Shown here: positions 58,476 through 64,000 of the stretch, in pieces
Layout: every line of letters starts with the position of its first letter
How positions within the stretch are numbered: the first letter of the stretch is position 1
Assembly: GCA_004299845.1 (NCBI GenBank)
Contig: CP036201.1
Span: 62,001-126,000, forward strand
Source: Verrucomicrobia bacterium S94
GTDB lineage: Bacteria; Verrucomicrobiota; Kiritimatiellia; Kiritimatiellales; Pontiellaceae
DNA: 64,000 bases
Direction: 5' to 3'
The notes under the pieces: generated by a model
Told to the model about the DNA's origin: nothing
Seen by the model: only the letters and a program-made list of their open reading frames with translations
The model's database searches: none
Position numbers and translations under genes: made by a program

Positions 58476-60395
58476 ATGCATAAAAATAATAAGAGAGGGT
58501 GGTTTCGGGATATTGCCGTCAAACTGCTCGCACTATCCGTGATTTACTCGGGAGGCGAAGCATGGGCGATTGATATACCATCCCCTCCGCCTGGCGGCCC
58601 GCCGGCGCCGGTAATGACAGGTATTGAAATTTCCGGTCCTGCATCGATGGATGAAGATGGGGAAGCCCGGTTCATTTGCACAGCAAAATATTCCGATCTC
58701 AGCACGGAAACGGTAACTCCGACATGGTCGGATAATGCTGATTTTGCTGCCATCAGCGAGACAGGTATGCTGACATCCGATGATCTCATTGAGGATAAAC
58801 CGGTGACGGTTTCTGCAACGTATGAGGGCGAAAGTGCCAGTCTGCAGATTACGGTTATTGATTCCGTACCTACACTTACCGGGTTGACTGTAGAGGGGCC
58901 GTCGCAGATTTATGAACAGACGAACGCGCTTTTCAGCTGTAAAGCAGCCTATTCAGACGGCAGTTCTCAGACGGTCGATGCGGACTGGAGTGTGTCGTCT
59001 ACGGAAGCTTCTATTAATTCCGACGGATTGCTGACCGCCGGCGACGTAAGCGAGGATGTTGATATTCTCGTGTACGCGGCTTTCGGCGGAAAATCTGCGA
59101 ATGCGTCGTTGTCTATTAAATATGTTCCTGCGGAACTGGTGGGAATCATGATTTCCGGCGGAGTTTCCGTGGATGAAGGGGATTCGATTGATCTGGACTG
59201 TATTGCTCAGTTCGCAGATGGAACAACGCGCGTTGTTGAGCCGATCTGGAGTGAGAATTCCGGGTATGCGACCATTTCCACCTCTGGACTGCTCGTTGCG
59301 GGCGATGTACTTTCCGATCAGACGGTGATTGTCGGGGCAAGCTATGGCGGTTTTGCTGATACCCATTCTGTTCTTATTTCCTATGTGGCGCCTTCGCTGG
59401 AGAGCATTTCCATTGCGGGTCCGGCTTCGATCTTTGAAGAATCGTCTGCGCAGTATGCATGTACAGCGCATTATTCTGATGGAACGCAGAAAACGGTGAC
59501 GCCTACCTGGAGTGAATCTTCTGCATATCTTTCGGTCAGTGCCGGAGGGCTGGTCAGTACAGCTGATGTAACGGAAGATCGAACCGCTTCGCTCTCCGCT
59601 TCCTATGGCGGAAAATCCGCCAAAATAGATATAACGGTTCTTTATGTGGAGCCGGATCTGGAATCTATATCGGTTTCCGGAGCGGTCATTGTGGATGAGG
59701 GCGTTTCCACCCGTTATACTTGCACCGGCTATTATACCGATGGAACATCCGGCACTGTGGATGCGATCTGGAGTGTCAGTTCCTCGAATGCCGTAATCGG
59801 TGCTGACGGCTGGCTGACCGCCGGAAATATTCTGGAAGATGAAGTTGTCGCTGTGACGGCTTCAGTGGGTGAATTTTCCGATTCAATTTCTGTGACGCTC
59901 AAATTTGTTCCGGCACCGGTGGTGGTTACGGGGATCTGGATCGAGGGTACAAATACGATGTGGGAACTGGATTCCACCGAACTCACCTGCATGGCCTCGT
60001 TCTCTGATGGAACGACGAATGCGGTTGCAGCAGCGTGGTCGGTGTCTTCAGACCAAGCCTCGATTTCGTCCGGAATGCTGTCCACCGGTAATTTTGAAGA
60101 GGATACGGAGCTCACTGTGACGGCATCCTATGCCGGTTTCGGGGCTGTGCATGAGATTGTAGTGCACTATGTAGAAACCACTGTTATTTATCCGTTGATC
60201 GATCTTGAAGATAAGACCGTGATGGCCACAGTGTATGAACAGGCCACAGAGCAGTGGTATACTGTTGGACCTTTTAAAGATGAGATTAAATTCGAGCGTA
60301 AAGATCCGGTGCAGTGGTATTGGGTATCTATCTATGAAACCAATACTGTCAGCGGTGAAACGACTGAAATTCAGGCCAACTGGCTGCACTTATAA
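58476..60395 (+). CDS. Secreted surface protein with six BIG2-type Ig-like repeats
   Basis: A 639-residue protein with an AGGAAG site and signal peptide (residues ~1-28, 'GGEAWAIDI'). After a Pro/Gly-rich linker come six repeats of ~84 residues (about bases 58610-58860, 58880-59120, 59130-59385, 59395-59645, 59655-59905 and 59930-60175). Each has the form 'SGPxSxxE...CxAxYSDGT...PxWSxSSxxAxIxxxGxLxxGDV'. The last ~65 residues ('WYWVSIYETNT...') resemble the small secreted protein encoded next. BIG2 arrays are typical stalks of surface adhesins. Its place in the polysaccharide export locus suggests cell-surface or matrix anchoring; this is inference. Confidence 0.85.
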   Translation: MHKNNKRGWFRDIAVKLLALSVIYSGGEAWAIDIPSPPPGGPPAPVMTGIEISGPASMDEDGEARFICTAKYSDLSTETVTPTWSDNADFAAISETGMLTSDDLIEDKPVTVSATYEGESASLQITVIDSVPTLTGLTVEGPSQIYEQTNALFSCKAAYSDGSSQTVDADWSVSSTEASINSDGLLTAGDVSEDVDILVYAAFGGKSANASLSIKYVPAELVGIMISGGVSVDEGDSIDLDCIAQFADGTTRVVEPIWSENSGYATISTSGLLVAGDVLSDQTVIVGASYGGFADTHSVLISYVAPSLESISIAGPASIFEESSAQYACTAHYSDGTQKTVTPTWSESSAYLSVSAGGLVSTADVTEDRTASLSASYGGKSAKIDITVLYVEPDLESISVSGAVIVDEGVSTRYTCTGYYTDGTSGTVDAIWSVSSSNAVIGADGWLTAGNILEDEVVAVTASVGEFSDSISVTLKFVPAPVVVTGIWIEGTNTMWELDSTELTCMASFSDGTTNAVAAAWSVSSDQASISSGMLSTGNFEEDTELTVTASYAGFGAVHEIVVHYVETTVIYPLIDLEDKTVMATVYEQATEQWYTVGPFKDEIKFERKDPVQWYWVSIYETNTVSGETTEIQANWLHL

Positions 60396-60421
60396 TCGTT
60401 TGGATGATGAAGGAGTACACA

Positions 60422-60718
60422 ATGAAAAGAATATGGATAACACTGATCGCGGCATTTTTCTGTCTGCAGGCGTTTACCGGAGAAATCGGTCTGCCGACAG
60501 AGAGGTTGGCATTGCCGGCGGTGAGCGGAACGCATCTGATCTGCATCTGGGATGATACTGCGCAGGATTGGATGGGCAGTTTTGAGACCTATGATCATAG
60601 CGGAGTGTACGAGTTTCAGGTTCCGGAATGGGGAAAATGGTACTGGATCGGTCTCTGGGATTCCTCGAAGGGCGAATATGTCTATGGAAAATGGATCGGT
60701 CATTTCCTGACGGATTAA
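60422..60718 (+). CDS. Small secreted protein related to the C-terminus of the Ig-repeat protein
   Basis: Start at ATG 60422 behind AAGGAG. A 98-residue protein with a signal peptide (residues ~1-20, 'LQAFTGE'). The mature ~78 residues are rich in Trp and Tyr and end 'WYWIGLWDSSKGEYVYGKWIGHFL'. This aligns with the final segment of the preceding protein ('WYWVSIYETNTVSGETTEIQANWLHL'). It could be a free form of the same binding domain. No family is recognised. It lies 27 bp after its neighbour, in the same transcription unit. Confidence 0.78.
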   Translation: MKRIWITLIAAFFCLQAFTGEIGLPTERLALPAVSGTHLICIWDDTAQDWMGSFETYDHSGVYEFQVPEWGKWYWIGLWDSSKGEYVYGKWIGHFLTD

Positions 60719-60773
60719 TCCTTTCATGGACAAAACCGCTTGTTCAGCAGTGAATGGATTGTATCCTTGCAAG

Positions 60774-60799
60774 AGAGCAGTCTTATATAAGACTGTTCT
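60774..60799. promoter_or_regulatory. Palindrome (terminator hairpin or operator) before the Wza-like gene
   Basis: CAGTCTTATATAAGACTG (60778-60795) is a perfect 18-bp palindrome, extended with one mismatch to AGAG...TTCT. A T-rich tract follows, so it may terminate the small-protein unit. Its lack of a loop also fits a dimeric repressor site 26 bp before the start codon. Confidence 0.5.
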
Positions 60800-60825
60800 T
60801 TGTTTATAAGCGGAGTCGCGAAGTT

Positions 60826-61482
60826 ATGTTTGGTAAAATTACAGTTGCTGCAGTTCTGTTAACCGTGTGCATGCTCTCCGGGTGTGTTTCCACGGATACA
60901 GAAGAAGTTTCTGCAAAAGAGTTTAAACCTGTGCCCGGTGCTGTGGGGTCGGAGCAGATTCCGGAACTCACTGCGGGTGATGCACTGGAGATTTCGGTGG
61001 AGGTTGACGGCAATATGGAAGTGGCGTCCTATCAGTCAGAAATCCGATCGACCGGACGGGTTACTTTACCGCTGGTCGGAGATGTGGCGATTTCCGGCAT
61101 GACTTTGGAAGAAGCCCGTCTGGCCATTGCTGCAGCCTATGGGAAATATTTTGTCAGCAAGCCGGTTATCATCATCAACCGCGTGAATGATCTGGCAAAT
61201 ACGGAGTGGGGTTTCGTTACGGTTACCGGGGCCGTGGCGCAGCCCGGGCGGGTGAGTATTCCTTCTGCACAGGGCATCAAGTTGACCTCTGTAATCAGTA
61301 ATTCCGGCGGATTTGCCGCCAGTGCCAAGAAATCGGAAATCCGCATTACCCGCAAGCTTGAAGATGGCCGTAAAATACGGGTGAACATCAATTATAATGA
61401 TATTGGTCAGGATGGCGATGCCGATTCGGATATCACCCTGTTTCAGGGTGATATCGTGTATGTGCCCCAGCGGATTTTCTAA
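60826..61482 (+). CDS. Wza-like polysaccharide export lipoprotein (OPX family)
   Basis: Start at ATG 60826 with CGGAG upstream; the open frame begins 72 bases earlier without a site. A 218-residue outer-membrane lipoprotein: the lipobox is LSG-C20. The poly-export domain (~45-125) reads 'LTAGDALEISVEVDG...STGRVTLPLVGDVAISGMTLEEA'. An SLBB-type domain follows ('VTVTGAVAQPGRVSIPSAQGIKLTSVISNSGGF', ~130-180). It is shorter than E. coli Wza, as in many OPX proteins that rely on a separate barrel. The next gene encodes an outer-membrane barrel and overlaps by one base. Confidence 0.93.
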   Translation: MFGKITVAAVLLTVCMLSGCVSTDTEEVSAKEFKPVPGAVGSEQIPELTAGDALEISVEVDGNMEVASYQSEIRSTGRVTLPLVGDVAISGMTLEEARLAIAAAYGKYFVSKPVIIINRVNDLANTEWGFVTVTGAVAQPGRVSIPSAQGIKLTSVISNSGGFAASAKKSEIRITRKLEDGRKIRVNINYNDIGQDGDADSDITLFQGDIVYVPQRIF

Positions 61483-62642
61483 TGAAGCGTATTGGTGCTC
61501 TTTTTATCCTGTTTTTCGTTTTTTCCTTTGCGGCACATGCTCAGGAGGAACTGACGGGGATTAAACTGGGGGGATTTGTGTTCAGACCTTCGGTGGCTGG
61601 AGCGCTTATTTACGATGACCGAATTCAGTATGATGAGGCGACCGATACGGCATTGCACGATGTCTACACAGAAACGTCTGTCGGAGGGGAGTTTTCCAAC
61701 CAGGATGCTCTCGTGGATATGTCCGCCCGGGCTAACTACGGTTATCGTTACTATGATGACTATGATCGAAATAATGGTGAATTTTATAATGCCGGTGGAG
61801 ACATTGGATCTGATGCCTATGCATTGCGCTGGAGGCTTGCTGCAAATGTTGCGAAGACGCTGGGTTACGACTGGAATTTGGAAAATGAAGCGGTCAACAA
61901 TTCCGGATCTATTATATCGGATGAAGTCAATACACAGTGGATTTTCAATGGAAATCTGGATTATACCGCGCAACTATCTGAAAAAACCGCAATTATTCCC
62001 TCGTATTCGGTGCAGCACTATTATCAGGAATTTGAGGGACCCGATACGGCAGAGTGGCAGACGCATCAGGCTTCATTAATTTCAGCATATGCCTTATCGC
62101 AACGGACGAGTATTAATGTGGGCGGATATTATTCGATACAGGTGAACGATGATGAGGACGGTTCTATTGCGGTACTTGGCGGAGGGTTTGATAGCCGGGT
62201 AACGGACAAGACCGCAATTAGTTTCATGGGTGGTGTAGGGTATGCGGATTATGATCTGTCTGGATCCGATATCACAGGTCTGGTCGATTTGAAAGTCAAC
62301 TGGCAGGCGGTCTCTAATTTCGGTCTCTATATTTCCGGAGGGAATTCGTATGAACCCGGCTATGATGGAGGCGAAGCACGTATGGTATATCGGATGGGGT
62401 ATGGTGCAGATTGGTTGCTTGCATCTAAATGGAAATTGAGTGGATCGGTATTGCATAATTATGAAGATGGGATTGACGGAGATGATGATTCCATCTATGG
62501 CAGTGTACAGCACTTTTTTACCGTGCAATGTGCTTATGATCTAACCCGTAGATTAAATTTGGCACTGATTGGAAATTATGCCAACGATCAGGAGCCGGTT
62601 TCCCGTTCTACGGTTTCGCTGAGACTGGATTATACGTATTAG
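61482..62642 (+). CDS. Outer-membrane beta-barrel protein of the exopolysaccharide locus
   Basis: A 386-residue protein whose ATG overlaps the stop of the export lipoprotein gene. Signal peptide residues 1-~20 ('AAHAQEE'). The body alternates polar and aromatic residues in ~12-16 strands ('ANYGYRYYDDYDRNNGEFYN', 'SLISAYALSQRTSINVGGYYS') and ends in 'LRLDYTY', the aromatic C-terminal signature of barrel assembly substrates. It is similar in style to the BBP2-type barrels found in PEP-CTERM-associated polysaccharide clusters. It probably forms the outer-membrane passage for the polymer with the short OPX protein; this is inference. Confidence 0.82.
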   Translation: MKRIGALFILFFVFSFAAHAQEELTGIKLGGFVFRPSVAGALIYDDRIQYDEATDTALHDVYTETSVGGEFSNQDALVDMSARANYGYRYYDDYDRNNGEFYNAGGDIGSDAYALRWRLAANVAKTLGYDWNLENEAVNNSGSIISDEVNTQWIFNGNLDYTAQLSEKTAIIPSYSVQHYYQEFEGPDTAEWQTHQASLISAYALSQRTSINVGGYYSIQVNDDEDGSIAVLGGGFDSRVTDKTAISFMGGVGYADYDLSGSDITGLVDLKVNWQAVSNFGLYISGGNSYEPGYDGGEARMVYRMGYGADWLLASKWKLSGSVLHNYEDGIDGDDDSIYGSVQHFFTVQCAYDLTRRLNLALIGNYANDQEPVSRSTVSLRLDYTY

Positions 62643-63230
62643 TCAAAATGCAATGGTCTCTTTTGGGGTGTCTGCAAAAATGTACTTTTTACGTCCGGGC
62701 ATTCCTTTCAGAGAGTTGTTTCCAGACTTTTAATCGCCCTGTGTAACCGCAGTTGAAGAATGGGAAGTTCATGGTTTTTCAGGCATTCCGTTGTTCTTAT
62801 GGTCAGCTGATTCGCATGGTATGCTTTTTCTGTGGGCGTATTTTCATGCACAGCTACTGTTGCACAATTAGAAGCGATGTTTTGTTAAGTCGGTTGTTGT
62901 GTTCTCTCCGCAATTTCGGTTCTGTAAGGCATTCTTGTTGCATGAGCGGCAATTTTACAGATTTAGTAAAAAATACTACTTCCGGTTTCTGCCCGCTCGG
63001 GGTTCAGGATGACCAATGGCGGCAGCGTGTTATTAGACTTGTAATATCGAATTGGTGATGCGGTCCAGAGGAGTGCCGGTTTTTATACTTATTTTCCATT
63101 CTGCTTGTGGCATAGGTGTTGCTTTATAGTCTGTAAGAGAGAAGCTTAGGCCGAAGTAACTGGAACGAATTTGAGATGAGGCTGAATTGATCAGCACCCG
63201 GCTTACTGTGTGATACAATGTGGAGCATGT
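62643..63230. other. Long intergenic region with sigma-54-like sites
   Basis: The 588 bp hold no convincing gene; a 101-codon plus-strand frame (62753-63058) lacks a ribosome site and has a random composition. A weak sigma-54-like site (AGGCATTCTTGTTGCA, 62927-62942) and a perfect one (63108-63123) are present. Confidence 0.45.
63108..63123 (+). promoter_or_regulatory. Putative sigma-54 (RpoN) promoter, perfect consensus match
   Basis: TGGCATAGGTGTTGCT fits TGGCAYRNNNNTTGCW at every defined position. It lies 108 bp before the ATG at 63231. Confidence 0.75.
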
Positions 63231-64000
63231 ATGATGAATACGATGCAGTATAATTTTCTGAAGTTTAGTTTCCTGTTTGCGATGACGATCGGATTGACGA
63301 CTGTGGTTCGAGCGCAGGGGGATATCCCGATATGCAGGTGTCGGGTCCGACCGACGAGTTCCCTGCGGAGTTTGCCCCGTTTAATCCGCCTGTTGATACT
63401 GACTATGTGATTCCCGATGGGGCTCCTGAGATTGCAGAGTGGATACGGTCTAATCAGCCTGGTGATACATTAGTTCTTGCGGGAGAAAATTTTAGTTTAA
63501 AAACGGCTGATGAAGAAGGTGAGGATACTCGCTTTACCGTTTATGCAGGTGAAGAATTGTTGGTCGATGCTTCAATTCTTAGGTTGGATGGTCGTATCGG
63601 TTCTATAATGTTGCCGGAAATATTGCCGAAGAATGAAATGTATTTAATGTGGCCGTGCAATGCTGCAGGTTATGGCCGGCCTGTAGCTATCAATAAGGCG
63701 GAGCTTTGGTGGGTTGGTTTTGATCGGGTTGTTGCGGGAGAAACCTTTTCTGTCTATGGAAGGAATGTGTCTTTAAAAGGCGGAAAAAGTTATATCTTTG
63801 TGGAAAGTTACGGATGGGTTGAAAGTTTTTCGGCAAACCCGTTTAAAGCAACTTTTGCTGTTCCCAAAGAATTGGAAGAAGGAAGCTATCGGATCTGGTT
63901 GCACAATGGGTATGGGAAGGCATTCGGATGGTCTGATGCTACCAGTATACAGGTTGTATCAGCGGAAAACAGGAGCTCGAATATTTTCAATGTAATAGAT
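63231..64000 (+). CDS. Secreted protein, frameshifted near the signal peptide and cut by the window end
   Basis: An ATG at 63231 (GGAG ahead) opens a signal peptide ending 'VVRAQG' at ~63320. The frame then degenerates and stops near 63410. From 63323 another frame, with no stop to base 64000, gives a sensible protein: 'MQVSGPTDEFPAEFAPFNPPVDTD' split as seen, then 'APEIAEWIRSNQPGDTLVLAGENF', 'ELWWVGFDRVVAGETFSVYGRNV' and 'GSYRIWLHNGYG'. One extra G in the five-G run at 63317-63321 would join the two as 'RAQGGYPDMQ'. The '...PGDTLVLAGENF' and 'VAGETFSVYGRN' phrases recall the N-terminal part of secreted beta-helix/pectate-lyase-like proteins. A role in modifying the exopolysaccharide is possible but unproven. 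Confidence 0.65.

Noticed and set aside
60765-60785. Possible fourth sigma-54 promoter before the Wza-like gene
   Set aside because: The TGG and TTGC elements are one base too far apart (GG-N11-GC) and the -24 box is poor.
62753-63058. 101-codon plus-strand frame in the long gap after the barrel gene
   Set aside because: No ribosome site, Cys-rich random composition, and it overlaps promoter-like sequence.

Overview
Origin. The window most resembles a marine, polysaccharide-degrading member of the PVC group, probably a Kiritimatiellota (Pontiella-like) bacterium. The reasons are two proteins with PEP-CTERM/exosortase sorting tails, three S1 sulfatases, many large secreted multi-domain enzymes carrying the calcium-loop 'EYxFGGxP' C-terminal module common in this group, a red-algal galactan diet, and no SusC/SusD pair. 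The assignment is inferred from gene content only. No rRNA, tRNA, CRISPR array, phage or insertion sequence was recognised.

Region 1 (1-48.7 kb) is a polysaccharide utilisation region for red-algal galactans of the agar/porphyran type. From left to right it holds: a 5'-truncated surface protein of tandem ~155-residue domains and a one-domain PEP-CTERM relative; a sulfatase; two tandem GH86 agarase/porphyranase-type enzymes; a secreted beta-helix protein; the remnant of a second beta-helix gene; a GH2 beta-galactosidase; and a GH117 anhydrogalactosidase. Next comes a four-gene set matching the known catabolism of 3,6-anhydro-L-galactose: aldehyde dehydrogenase, enolase-superfamily cycloisomerase, zinc dehydrogenase and SDR reductase. 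A XylR-type regulator (sugar-sensing domain plus AraC helix-turn-helix) follows. After it come a GH29 enzyme, a sulfatase, a second GH2, a GH42-like enzyme, an MFS sugar porter and a GH127 with its zinc-thiolate site. The region ends with a GH16 endo-hydrolase that shares an N-terminal domain with the protein before it, a second PEP-CTERM protein, a TonB-like anchored protein, an SHD1-domain protein and a frameshifted two-part sulfatase. Together these can cut the polymer outside the cell, remove sulfate, release galactose and anhydrogalactose, import sugars, and feed anhydrogalactose to 2-keto-3-deoxygluconate.

Region 2 (48.9-54.4 kb) is housekeeping-like: an EF-G-like GTPase, a U32-family protein, a DUF2851 protein and a small unknown protein.

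Region 3 (54.4-64 kb) is an exopolysaccharide/surface locus: a Wzc-like copolymerase/tyrosine kinase, a GT2 glycosyltransferase, a six-repeat Ig-like surface protein, a small secreted protein related to that protein's C-terminus, a Wza-like export lipoprotein, an outer-membrane beta-barrel, and a secreted protein cut by the window end. Three sites close to the sigma-54 consensus lie about 97-108 bp upstream of three transcription-unit starts here.

The observations I rate highest are the sigma-54 promoter set over the surface-polysaccharide locus, several uncharacterised protein modules shared between neighbouring genes, the beta-helix pseudogene apparently made by a deletion between short T-tracts, and two single-base frameshifts that split otherwise healthy genes.
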